Part shown: positions 43,175 to 51,469 of the stretch, one piece after another
Position numbering within the stretch: the stretch's first letter is position 1
Layout: each line of letters opens with the position of its first letter
Assembly: GCA_050251195.1 (NCBI GenBank)
Contig: JBFWNG010000001.1
Span: 62,001 to 126,000, forward strand
Direction: 5' to 3'
DNA length: 64,000 nt
Source: JBFWNG01 sp050251195
GTDB taxonomy: Bacteria; Bdellovibrionota_B; Oligoflexia; Oligoflexales; Oligoflexaceae
Position numbers and translations under genes: made by a program
Notes under the pieces: model-generated
Seen by the model: the letters and a program-made list of their open reading frames with translations, nothing else
What the model was told of the DNA's origin: nothing
Databases searched by the model: none

Positions 43175-45033
43175 TGTGCGGCATCACGGGTTGGGTTGAC
43201 TTTAACAGGGATCTGTCCCGGGAAACTCGAACTCTTGAAAGCATGACTCAAACCCTCGCAAAGCGAGGACCTGACGGCAGCGGAACTTGGGCCGATAAAC
43301 ATGTCGCGCTGGGCCATCGTCGTCTCGCGGTAATCGATCCAGAAGGCGGCGCTCAACCGATGCTGACTCCCGAGCGCTCGCAAAAGAACTCGCCTCTTGC
43401 TGTCATATCCTACAACGGTGAAATCTATAATTTTCGAGCACTGCAGCAACAATTAAAATCGCTTGGGCATGCGTTCAGAACCAAATGCGACACCGAAGTG
43501 ATTCTTCGAGCTTATCTCGAATGGGGTGTTCGTTGCGTCGAGAAACTCAACGGAATTTTTGCTTTCGCCATTTGGGATAGCGTCAAAGAGGAACTGGTCT
43601 TAGTGCGCGACCGACTTGGCGTAAAACCGCTATTCTACTATCCGCTCGAGAATGGTTTGCTTTTTGGATCAGAGCCCAAGGCCATCATCGCTAACTCGCT
43701 TGCACAGCGGAAAGCGTCTCGCGAAGAACTCTGTGACGCTCTCCTCTTTCTCCGGACACCCGGTAGGGTGCCGTTTCAAGGAATGAGGGAACTAAAGGCC
43801 GGGCACATGTTGCGCATCTCGCGCGGTAAGATCAAGGAAGAACGATATTGGAGTTTGGAGGCGAAGCCTCATACGGACGATTTGAAAAAGACCATTGAGA
43901 CCGTGCGTGGACTTCTTGATGACATCGTCACGCGTCAAATGATATCAGATGTGCCTCTTTGCTCTTTGCTTTCAGGCGGTCTGGATTCAAGTGCCGTTTC
44001 CGCGATCGCTCAGCGCACGCGTCGCCTTGAAGGCGAGACCATTTCGACCTTCGTGGTGGACTTCGTGGGACAAACCGACAACTACGTCGCAGATCCCATA
44101 CGTCCTTCCCCTGACTTGCCTTTTGCGCAAGAGGTCGCTGACTACATCGATTCGGACCATCACATAGTTGTCCTCGACAAAAGCCGTATGCTCGATCCAA
44201 CCGTTCGCGCGGCTGTACTTGGAGCATGGGATCTACCGTTCAACTTTGGCGACCTCGATATTTCTCTGTACCTTCTCTTTGCAGCTGTCAGGCAGCACGC
44301 AACGGTGGCGCTTTCTGGAGAAACCGCCGACGAGCTGTTTGGCGGCTATCTGTGGTTTAAAGACGAGAAGGCTATTCAAGCCGAAACTTTTCCATGGTTA
44401 AAGCTCGCTGCCCACAAGGGGCTTGATCCAAGTTCGCTTTTCAATTCATCTTTCCTTGGTAAACTCCGTATAGGTGAATATCAAAACGATCTTTATCAGG
44501 CCGCTCTCAAAGAGGTTCCGCACCTTGCCGGAGAAGATCCCAAGGAAGCAAAACTTAGGGAGATAGCCTATCTTACGCTGACCCGCTGGCTTCCGATTCT
44601 GTTGGAAAAGAAGGACAGAATGAGTATGGCCGTGGGTCTTGAAGGTCGGGTTCCGTTTTGTGATCACCGTCTCGTTGAGTACGTTTTTAATATTCCGTGG
44701 GCGATGAAAAACTCCTTTTCACTCGAAAAAGGAATATTGCGTGAAGCTGTTAAAGACATACTACCAAAGTCGGTTGTTGAACGAAAAAAAGCGGCTTATC
44801 CCTCTATGCAAAATCCAGCTTATGATCGCGGGCTCGTAGGGATGTTGAAATCAAGCTTTAGTGATTCGAACTCCGCGTTGCACTCCTATCTAGCTAAAGA
44901 AGGTATCGACCGACTCGTCGTCAAAACTGAGCAACAGGCGTTGTCTGAATTTGAGCGTATTCTCGTCGAATCAACTGTGCGATTGGATGCTTGGATCACC
45001 AAATATAATATCGAAATCCAAGTCGGAGGGTGA
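43174..45033 (+). CDS. asnB: Asparagine synthetase (glutamine-hydrolysing), AsnB family
   Basis: A 619-residue enzyme with the N-terminal class II glutaminase (Cys 2 nucleophile after Met, 'CGITGWV', 'RGPDGSG', 'GHRRLAVID') and the C-terminal synthetase with the ATP-binding loop 'LSGGLDSSA' (Ser 267-Ser 272). The length is that of the long AsnB type found in both primary and secondary metabolism. Inside this operon it is unlikely to make housekeeping asparagine. It more likely converts a pathway carboxylate to a primary amide, or adenylates it for cyclisation. All catalytic residues seen are intact. The start overlaps the stop of the hydroxylase gene, and the stop is directly followed by the next ATG. 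Confidence 0.93.
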   Translation: MCGITGWVDFNRDLSRETRTLESMTQTLAKRGPDGSGTWADKHVALGHRRLAVIDPEGGAQPMLTPERSQKNSPLAVISYNGEIYNFRALQQQLKSLGHAFRTKCDTEVILRAYLEWGVRCVEKLNGIFAFAIWDSVKEELVLVRDRLGVKPLFYYPLENGLLFGSEPKAIIANSLAQRKASREELCDALLFLRTPGRVPFQGMRELKAGHMLRISRGKIKEERYWSLEAKPHTDDLKKTIETVRGLLDDIVTRQMISDVPLCSLLSGGLDSSAVSAIAQRTRRLEGETISTFVVDFVGQTDNYVADPIRPSPDLPFAQEVADYIDSDHHIVVLDKSRMLDPTVRAAVLGAWDLPFNFGDLDISLYLLFAAVRQHATVALSGETADELFGGYLWFKDEKAIQAETFPWLKLAAHKGLDPSSLFNSSFLGKLRIGEYQNDLYQAALKEVPHLAGEDPKEAKLREIAYLTLTRWLPILLEKKDRMSMAVGLEGRVPFCDHRLVEYVFNIPWAMKNSFSLEKGILREAVKDILPKSVVERKKAAYPSMQNPAYDRGLVGMLKSSFSDSNSALHSYLAKEGIDRLVVKTEQQALSEFERILVESTVRLDAWITKYNIEIQVGG

Positions 45034-46005
45034 ATGAAAGCCATTAGAGTCACCGCCAAGGGAGGTCCGGAAGTTCTTAAATATGAAGAGCGCCCAGACC
45101 CCGCTCCGGGTGCCGGACAACTCTTGGTAAAAACGGACGCCATTAGCGTCAACTTTATCGATCTTTATCGCCGAGAAGGACGCTACCCACAACCGCCTCC
45201 CGGTGTTCCCGGCGAAGAAGGCTCAGGCAAAGTGGTAGAAGTTGGAGCTGGCGTCACCGGCTTTAAGCCCGGTGACCGAGTTGCGTGGACCACTGTTATG
45301 GGCAGCTATGCTGAGAAGGTTCTAGTGCCCGCCGATATGGCGATTCATGTTCCCAAGGGAATGGACATGCAAACAGCGGCCGCTTCTCTCGTGATCGGAA
45401 TGACGGCCCACTACCTCGTTTACGATTCGTACAAGGTAAAATCAGGAGACACGTTACTCGTGCATGCTGCGGCAGGCGGCGTGGGGTCGATCCTCGTTCG
45501 CATGATTAAGGCAATGGGCGGTAAAGTTATTGGAACGGTCTCAACTGCCGAAAAAGAAAAATTGGCGAGAGCAAACGGGGCTGACGAAGTCATTCGTTAC
45601 GATTTAGTGAAAGAGTGGCCTGCTGAAGTTCGTCGTCTTACCAACAATCAAGGTGTCCACGCCGTATACGACGGCGTCGCCGCAGCAACCTTCAAAGGGA
45701 GTTTGGCGTCTCTACGCACGCGCGGTACGATGGTCCTCTATGGCGGGGCAAGCGGTCCCGTTCCTCCGTTCGATATTATGGAACTTGCTTGGGGTGGATC
45801 ATTGACCATTACCCGTCCTTATCTTGAACATTTTCGTGCGACAAGGGAAGAATTCCTTTGGAGAGCAAACGAAGTTTTCCAAGGAATTCAACAAGGCAAA
45901 TTTAGCGTTACAATCGGCGGTACTTATCCTCTAGAAAAGGCGGCGGATGCTCATCGGGATCTAGGAAGTCGCCGAGCAATGGGTAAACTTCTCCTAATTC
46001 CGTGA
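45034..46005 (+). CDS. NADPH:quinone oxidoreductase-like MDR protein
   Basis: A 323-residue zinc-free medium-chain reductase of the QOR (quinone oxidoreductase/zeta-crystallin) type. 'PGVPGEEGSGKVVEVG' begins the catalytic domain, and 'LVHAAAGGVGSILVRMIKAMGG' (the A-A-G-G-V-G loop) is the NADPH site. No structural zinc Cys cluster is present. In the operon it could reduce an enone, quinone or muconate-like intermediate. It starts immediately after the AsnB stop (TGAATG) and ends overlapping the next gene's GTG, so it is translationally coupled on both sides. Confidence 0.92.
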   Translation: MKAIRVTAKGGPEVLKYEERPDPAPGAGQLLVKTDAISVNFIDLYRREGRYPQPPPGVPGEEGSGKVVEVGAGVTGFKPGDRVAWTTVMGSYAEKVLVPADMAIHVPKGMDMQTAAASLVIGMTAHYLVYDSYKVKSGDTLLVHAAAGGVGSILVRMIKAMGGKVIGTVSTAEKEKLARANGADEVIRYDLVKEWPAEVRRLTNNQGVHAVYDGVAAATFKGSLASLRTRGTMVLYGGASGPVPPFDIMELAWGGSLTITRPYLEHFRATREEFLWRANEVFQGIQQGKFSVTIGGTYPLEKAADAHRDLGSRRAMGKLLLIP

Positions 46006-46892
46006 GGTTCGACGTGGGGAAAATTCTTGGTGCCGGTCTGCTTTCGCATGCGCCGGTAATTATGTTTCCGGAAGCTATGCGCATCAATGCGAACGGCGGC
46101 CACGATTTTACGCTGGCAACAGGTCTCAAGCGATTGCGTAAAGAAGTTTTTGACGGGACGCAGCACGACACAGTGATCGTCTTGGACACGCACTGGACCA
46201 CGACGACAGAGTTTGTGGTGGCGGCGCATAGCAAACGTACGGGCAAATTCACTTCGTCCGAGATGCCCATGCTCCTCAGTCAAGTTCCATACGATTTCTC
46301 CGGCGATCCGGAGTTGGCGCGCATGATCGAGAATGAAGCAAAGAACGCCGGCGTTTGGGCCGCAGCTGTTGATGATCCGCACTTGCCGGTTCAGTATGCT
46401 ACGCTGAACCTCCAGGCTTACCTCTCTAAGCCAGGACAAGCTTGGATTTCTGTCTCGATATGCCAGACTGCAACAACGGAAGACTTTTTGCGGTTTGGTA
46501 GCGTGATATCCAGTGCCGTCGAAAAGAGCAATCGACGTGTGATGGTCATCGCCTCAGGCGGACTATCCCATATATTTCATCCCCTCGCGAAGCTACGCGA
46601 TCACATGGCGGGCGACGCCAAGAATATCGTGAGCCAAGGAGCTCAGACCGCGGATCTTCAATGCATCGCGAGGCTTGAAAAGGGAAACCACAATGAGGTC
46701 ATCAAGAATATGCCGGAGTATCTCAAACTCGAGCCGGAAGCGCGCTTCGGCCATTACCTCATCCTTGCGGGTGCTTTGGGAGGAGTGCAATGTACGATTC
46801 CTGGAGAACGATTTAGCGAATATGAAAGCGGCATCGGCACCGGTCACATTCATCTTTGGTTTCGACCAAAATCAGAAGACATGAAACGATGA
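46002..46892 (+). CDS. Class III extradiol ring-cleavage dioxygenase (LigB/HpaD-like)
   Basis: A 296-residue member of the LigB superfamily. 'GAGLLSHAPVIM' (His 16) and 'VIVLDTHWTTT' (His 64) give two metal ligands, and 'VIASGGLSHIF' and 'RFGHYLILAGALGG' are further family blocks. The form resembles 3,4-dihydroxyphenylacetate 2,3-dioxygenases and is distinct from the DODA-type enzyme at 8479. It would cleave a catechol next to the hydroxyls with O2 and Fe(II), giving a muconic semialdehyde-type product that can recyclise. GTG 46002 overlaps the preceding stop (GTGA); GTG 46014 is an alternative. Its presence in an isonitrile operon after a phenol hydroxylase is unusual. Confidence 0.9.
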   Translation: MRFDVGKILGAGLLSHAPVIMFPEAMRINANGGHDFTLATGLKRLRKEVFDGTQHDTVIVLDTHWTTTTEFVVAAHSKRTGKFTSSEMPMLLSQVPYDFSGDPELARMIENEAKNAGVWAAAVDDPHLPVQYATLNLQAYLSKPGQAWISVSICQTATTEDFLRFGSVISSAVEKSNRRVMVIASGGLSHIFHPLAKLRDHMAGDAKNIVSQGAQTADLQCIARLEKGNHNEVIKNMPEYLKLEPEARFGHYLILAGALGGVQCTIPGERFSEYESGIGTGHIHLWFRPKSEDMKR

Positions 46893-47635
46893 AGACCATA
46901 CTTATAACAGGGGCCACGTCCGGCCATGGTCGATATCTCGCCGGTCGACTGTCGAGTGAGCGCCTGCTTGTTCACGGTCGTGACCCGGAACGCACGAAGC
47001 GATTGGCGGGGGAGATAGGTGCCCAGCCGTTCGTAGCCGATCTCAGCGATCTTTCTCAAGTCAGGCGGCTTGCTAGCGAGGTCCGCAAATCCTACGCGAA
47101 AATCGACGTTTTAATTAATAATGCGGGAATCGGTTACGGCAAAGAACGAGAAGTAACAAAGGATGGTCACGAACTTCGATTTGCAGTGATGTATCTCGCT
47201 CCTGTACTACTCACCCGCTTGCTTCTCGATCGTATTACCTCGACTGTGTTGAATATCGGCTCCCTTGGACAGGAGTCGCTCGAATTCAACGACCTAGCGA
47301 TAAAAAATAATTACAGCGGTATCGCGGCATATCGGAGAGCTAAGCTCGCTCTCGTCATGACGACGTTCGATCTTGCCAAAGAGCGCCCTGACTTGCGCGT
47401 CAATGTCGTTCACCCGGCAACCTATATGGATACGAACATCATCCGGAGAGGAGGAGGCACTCCTCTCAATAGCGTGGAACACGGCGGCCAAGCGACTCTC
47501 AATGTCCTTAATTCTCAGTTGACGGGCACATTCTTCAATGAGGATAAACCTGCGCAAGCTCACCCAGATGCATACCGCGAAGATTTGCGAGCGGAGCTCC
47601 GCCGGCAAACCGATCTAATCCTGAGAATGCCGTGA
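46889..47635 (+). CDS. Short-chain dehydrogenase/reductase
   Basis: A 248-residue SDR. The cofactor loop 'TGATSGHGRYLA' is at residues 7-18, 'NNAGIGYG' follows strand 4, and the catalytic Ser ('NIGSLGQ') and Tyr-Lys ('AYRRAK') are all present. It should reduce or oxidise a carbonyl/alcohol with NAD(P)H. ATG 46889 overlaps the dioxygenase stop (ATGA), which fixes the start; a longer frame to 46856 is not needed. Its likely task is reduction of a ring-cleavage aldehyde, inferred only from position. Confidence 0.92.
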   Translation: MKTILITGATSGHGRYLAGRLSSERLLVHGRDPERTKRLAGEIGAQPFVADLSDLSQVRRLASEVRKSYAKIDVLINNAGIGYGKEREVTKDGHELRFAVMYLAPVLLTRLLLDRITSTVLNIGSLGQESLEFNDLAIKNNYSGIAAYRRAKLALVMTTFDLAKERPDLRVNVVHPATYMDTNIIRRGGGTPLNSVEHGGQATLNVLNSQLTGTFFNEDKPAQAHPDAYREDLRAELRRQTDLILRMP

Positions 47636-48777
47636 CCCAACTCATATTCTTTGCCATGGGTATGTTCACTATGGGTTGCAGCTCGTATATCATCGCCGGG
47701 TTGCTGCCAAAAATCAGTTCCACTCTGGGTGCTACGACCGCTGCCACGGGTCAGGGTGTTGCCGCTTTCGGCTTGACGTATGTGGTATGTGCTCCCGTCT
47801 TTGCGGTGTTGCTTGCAAAGAAACCGGCAAGGCGCATTCTGCTTCTCGCATTGGCCGTTTTCGCGATGGGCAATGTAGTTACAATGCTTTCGTCCCGCCT
47901 GACGATATTCCTGCTCGGCCGAGCTATAGCTGGCCTCGGAGCGGGCCTTTACTCCCCGATTTGTGTAGCAGCCGCGGTGCACATGGTCGGACCGGAAGCG
48001 CGTGGCAAATCTCTCAGTTTTATTTGGGGTGCAAACAGCGCGGGTGCCGTAATCGGGGTGCCAATTGGTCTATGGCTCTCCAATCAATTCGGCTGGCAAT
48101 ATGCCATTGGCCTTATCTTGCTATTTAGCGTTTTTTCTTTGATCGGCGTTAGTGCACAAAAAATTGATATCCAAGTGAAGGCTCCGCCTTCATTAGCAGC
48201 CCGCCTTAAGATGCTGGTCGATCGTAGAGTAGTTCTCGTTATTGCCGTTACTTGTCTGACAGCTACAGGAAGCCTAGGGCTTTATACCTATCTTGGCCCA
48301 ATGCAAACCGACGCGGCCAATTCTTTGACCGCGACGCTTTTTGTATGGAGCCTCGGCGGTCTCGTGGGGAGTACATTCGTAGGTTATTTTGTCGACCGTA
48401 CGCACAAACCAAGCTGGGTTATGGCGACAATTCTCACCATCCTTATTGCAGCGATACTCACGCTTCCTCTTGTCCATTCGATTCCCTTTTTAGGACTCGC
48501 GCCTTTTTTGGTTTGGGGAGCGATGGGTTGGGCTACTGTGACGCCGCAGCAGCATACTTTGATTAGCCTACAGCCCGAACAAAGTGCGACGCTTGCCGCT
48601 CTCAACGGATCTGCGATAAGCCTTGGAAGTGTTTTAGGATCCGCTTTCGGCGGTAGCGCGATCGCGAGCGGCCTTGATGTTAAGAATCTACCGTATGCTG
48701 CGGCTAGCTTGCTCCTATGTGCATTAGCGCTGCAAATACTTTTAATAAAAAAATCTTATAGGGGAGTCTCTCCATGA
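47632..48777 (+). CDS. MFS exporter (drug/arabinose-efflux DHA1-like)
   Basis: A 381-residue protein with about twelve membrane helices. Early 'FTMGCSSYIIAGLLPKIS' and 'GQGVAAFGLTYVVCAPVF', and the later 'RAIAGLGAGLYSPICVAAA', match the DHA1/AraJ-type efflux family of the major facilitator superfamily. GTG 47632 overlaps the SDR stop (GTGA), and its stop overlaps the next ATG. In the operon it is the natural exporter and self-protection protein for the product. Confidence 0.92.
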   Translation: MTQLIFFAMGMFTMGCSSYIIAGLLPKISSTLGATTAATGQGVAAFGLTYVVCAPVFAVLLAKKPARRILLLALAVFAMGNVVTMLSSRLTIFLLGRAIAGLGAGLYSPICVAAAVHMVGPEARGKSLSFIWGANSAGAVIGVPIGLWLSNQFGWQYAIGLILLFSVFSLIGVSAQKIDIQVKAPPSLAARLKMLVDRRVVLVIAVTCLTATGSLGLYTYLGPMQTDAANSLTATLFVWSLGGLVGSTFVGYFVDRTHKPSWVMATILTILIAAILTLPLVHSIPFLGLAPFLVWGAMGWATVTPQQHTLISLQPEQSATLAALNGSAISLGSVLGSAFGGSAIASGLDVKNLPYAAASLLLCALALQILLIKKSYRGVSP

Positions 48778-50012
48778 CCCAACCCGTCGTCATAGTTAAT
48801 CCAACTTCTTCAGGCTCTGAACTTGCGCCGGCATTTGCGAAAAGAAACGTGTCAGCCGTCGCTGTTCGCTTGGCGGGATCGGGCGGACAGGGTAATGGAG
48901 GCTTTGCGAACAAGATTCAAGCCGAAAACTTCCTCGACGTGTTGCAAGAACAGGCCGATTTGGTCGAAACACTGGCGAAATTAAAACCGCATGCCATCAT
49001 CGCGGGGACCGAGTCCGGTGTCCCGCTCGCAGATCACCTTGCAGCTATGCTTACGCCAAAGTTCGCCAATGTCCACGCGCTCTCGCAGGCGAGGGTGCAT
49101 AAAGCTTTGATGCAAGAGGCGCTCGAAAAGGCGGGTATGCCGGTAATCCGAACATTGAATGCGGCGAGTGTCGTGGAAGCCGAAGCTTGGCTCAAAAAGC
49201 ATCAGCTTATGAACGCGCCGCTTGTCGTAAAACCCCCTGAGTCGGCCGGTTCTGATAAGGTTTTTCTTATACCTGCAGGCGGAGACTGGAAAACACCTTT
49301 TGAGCATATCTTGGCGACTCCGGCGGCAGTGCTGAGTCGTCTGAATAAGACCGTGATAGTCCAGGAACAAGCTCTGGGTACCGAATATGCCGTGGATACA
49401 GTCAGTGCCGCGGGAAAACACACGCTTGCGCACTTCATGCGATACGAAAAAGCTGAGGTGAGCGGCGGACAAAAAATATTCGACTTCACCGAATTTTTGC
49501 CGGTAGATACGAAAGAGCATCGCGACCTCATCAAATATGCCGAAGACGCCCTCGATGCGCTAGGAATTCATTGGGGCGCTGCACATTGCGAAATCATGCT
49601 TACTCAGAATGGCCCTCGTCTTATCGAAGTCGGATCTCGAATGTGTGGTGGCCCCGTACTTGGATTTGCTAGAGCCGCGACAGGTAGCAGCCAAGTGGAA
49701 AGGGTCGTCGAAGCCTATGTCGACGGCAAGATCAGCACTCAAAATTACAAGCTTAATCAAACAGTTGTTCCCGTGTTTTTGGCCGCACCGGTAACGGGTG
49801 TACTGCGTAACGTTGAGGTATTGGATCAACTGAAGAAGCTTCCCACGCACCTAGCGACACATATGTGGCTAAAGAACGGTGATCGCGTCAAGCGCACCGT
49901 CGACTTCGGCACCACGATAGGTATCGTCGCATTAGCAGGAAAACGCGATGCGGTGTTTTCTGATTATAGGCGCGTGCGCGAAGTGGAAGCGCAGATGGTT
50001 ATTGACGAGTAA
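48774..50012 (+). CDS. ATP-grasp carboxylate-amine ligase
   Basis: A 412-residue ATP-grasp protein. The N-terminal pre-ATP-grasp region includes 'AIIAGTESGVPLADHLA'. The central domain has 'NAPLVVKPPESAGSDKVFLI' (the ATP-binding Lys and loop) and 'TVIVQEQALGTEYAVDTV'. Late 'HCEIMLTQNGPRLIEVGSRMCGG' supplies the Mg-binding Glu and Asn-like positions. The pattern is that of the L-amino-acid ligase/carnosine-synthase-like branch that forms amide bonds between small molecules. ATG 48774 has GGGGAG upstream. It closes the nine-gene operon. It probably conjugates an amino acid to the pathway acid, making it the second amide-forming enzyme in the cluster beside AsnB. Confidence 0.92.
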   Translation: MTQPVVIVNPTSSGSELAPAFAKRNVSAVAVRLAGSGGQGNGGFANKIQAENFLDVLQEQADLVETLAKLKPHAIIAGTESGVPLADHLAAMLTPKFANVHALSQARVHKALMQEALEKAGMPVIRTLNAASVVEAEAWLKKHQLMNAPLVVKPPESAGSDKVFLIPAGGDWKTPFEHILATPAAVLSRLNKTVIVQEQALGTEYAVDTVSAAGKHTLAHFMRYEKAEVSGGQKIFDFTEFLPVDTKEHRDLIKYAEDALDALGIHWGAAHCEIMLTQNGPRLIEVGSRMCGGPVLGFARAATGSSQVERVVEAYVDGKISTQNYKLNQTVVPVFLAAPVTGVLRNVEVLDQLKKLPTHLATHMWLKNGDRVKRTVDFGTTIGIVALAGKRDAVFSDYRRVREVEAQMVIDE

Positions 50013-50151
50013 ATTACCGTCTTAGGTCTGTAATAAAACCGATCGTTTACTGAAACAATTTTATAATAATCATATTGAGAGCCTGGCTTCCGAGGGATAA
50101 ATTATTGTTCGCCAAAGGCACCGCTTCTAACCTCAACGGAAGGAATATTTT

Positions 50152-50517
50152 ATGACTCGTATAGGAAAATTAATAATTTTTACATCAGGTTTGCTTGGGA
50201 TTGTTAGCGCAGCCCACGCTGAACCAGTATCGTCGATACCCGATTCCGCGATAACGCTTTGTCCGTCGCCTGACAACATATACGAAGACGGCCTCAAAAA
50301 GCTTGGAGGCAATCTGTTCGTCAACCATGACGTTAGCGATCTTCCCAACGGCTTTAGGTTGATCAAAGCCGACGTGTATTACAGCTTCCACTCCATGGAT
50401 AAGAGCATCATGGCTGCGGACACATACTTGGGAACAGTGAACCTGGAAATGGGATACGAAGCGCGCGGATTCAGCCGGTCGCTGGTGTGTCGGCTAGAGA
50501 TCACACGAGTGCAATAG
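50152..50517 (+). CDS. Small exported protein, unknown function
   Basis: A 121-residue protein with a standard signal peptide cleaved after AHA (before Glu 24). The mature part is ~98 residues with two Cys and strand-like segments ('RLIKADVYYSFHSMDKS'). GGAAGGAA precedes ATG 50152. It is monocistronic: a strong terminator follows within six bases. It is separated from the biosynthetic operon by 139 bases and shows no link to it. No family recognised. Confidence 0.75.
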   Translation: MTRIGKLIIFTSGLLGIVSAAHAEPVSSIPDSAITLCPSPDNIYEDGLKKLGGNLFVNHDVSDLPNGFRLIKADVYYSFHSMDKSIMAADTYLGTVNLEMGYEARGFSRSLVCRLEITRVQ

Positions 50518-50522
50518 CAGCG

Positions 50523-50555
50523 AAAGCGCCGGATACGGCGCTTTTCCTATTTTCT
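50523..50555 (+). terminator. Rho-independent terminator
   Basis: AAAGCGCCG at 50523-50531 pairs perfectly with CGGCGCTTT at 50536-50544 around a GATA tetraloop, followed by TTCCTATTTTCT. It ends the small exported-protein gene. Confidence 0.85.
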
Positions 50556-50688
50556 GTCGGATGTTTTAAGGTACACGGCTTGGCAAATCAATTCCCGGGT
50601 GCCATCCGCAGTTGTCAGATAAACCTCAGTAATGATCGGTGCATCGTCAGGCCCGCTCCTCCATTCAATTGATTGCGTTATCTAACCT

Positions 50689-50717
50689 TTGAGACAAAAT
50701 GTTCTCCAAAACATAAT
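50689..50717 (+). promoter_or_regulatory. Promoter candidate for folE
   Basis: TTGAGA at 50689-50694, a 17-base spacer, and CATAAT at 50712-50717, about 85 bases before the folE ATG. The hexamers are near-consensus for sigma70 and the spacing is ideal; not tested otherwise. Confidence 0.45.
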
Positions 50718-50803
50718 AAAAACAACATTATGACATATTTATATTAAGAAAGTGCTAAAACCTCCCGACAAGTTTTGTTGAAGATGGATTGAGAGGAAAA
50801 TCT

Positions 50804-51406
50804 ATGTCAGTAAAGCTTGCCAAGAAATCGGGTTCTAAAAGTGCCGAGGAGGCCATCGCAGAACGCATATCGGAAATCCTTTGTCTTCTGGGCGAGGACA
50901 AAACGCGCGAGGGTTTGCGTGATACTCCCATGCGTTACGCGAAGGCGTTACTCGACTTAACGCGCGGTTACCAAGCGGATTTCAAAGAGATCGTCAACGA
51001 CGCAGTTTTCTCGCTTGCAGAAGGCGAGATTGTCCTGGTGCGGGATATCGAATTCTCCTCCCTCTGCGAACATCACCTTTTGCCATTCTATGGCCGGGCG
51101 CACGTCGCCTATCTTCCGAACGAAAAGGTCATCGGCCTTTCGAAGATTCCCCGCATCGTAAACGCGTATGCAAAACGTTTACAGTTGCAAGAGCAATTGA
51201 CGCGGCAAGTTGCAACGGAGTTAATGGAACAACTCGCTCCTCGCGGCGTCGCTGTCATTATGGAAGCCGATCATATGTGCATGATGATGCGTGGTGTCGA
51301 AAAGCGGAATAGCAAAACGGTCACGGCGCATTATCTTGGCGCGTTTAAGGAAGACAGGACCTTGAGATCTGAGTTGCACGACCTTTTGAGAAACAGCACG
51401 AGATAA
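50804..51406 (+). CDS. folE: GTP cyclohydrolase I
   Basis: A 200-residue enzyme that opens GTP to dihydroneopterin triphosphate, the first step to folate and tetrahydrobiopterin. The zinc ligands are Cys 88 and His 91 ('SSLCEHHLLPF') and Cys 159 ('ADHMCMMMRGV'). 'GLSKIPRIV' and the end 'TAHYLGAF' are family blocks. The length is normal for bacterial FolE. ATG 50804 has GAGAGGA upstream. It is followed 63 bases later by the Rieske/FAD reductase gene and then a regulator gene, so it might be a second, specialised folE, but no other copy is visible here to compare. Confidence 0.95.
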   Translation: MSVKLAKKSGSKSAEEAIAERISEILCLLGEDKTREGLRDTPMRYAKALLDLTRGYQADFKEIVNDAVFSLAEGEIVLVRDIEFSSLCEHHLLPFYGRAHVAYLPNEKVIGLSKIPRIVNAYAKRLQLQEQLTRQVATELMEQLAPRGVAVIMEADHMCMMMRGVEKRNSKTVTAHYLGAFKEDRTLRSELHDLLRNSTR

Positions 51407-51469
51407 AATAGCAGCTCTGCGCCACTCGACGAACGGGTTATGCAGAGTGCCCTAAGGAGGAGTATAGCC

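Noticed and set aside
39749..50012. Siderophore or pyoverdine chromophore cluster
   Set aside because: Although PvcA was once linked to pyoverdine, there are no NRPS, siderophore receptor or TonB-type genes here; the isonitrile interpretation fits the gene set better.
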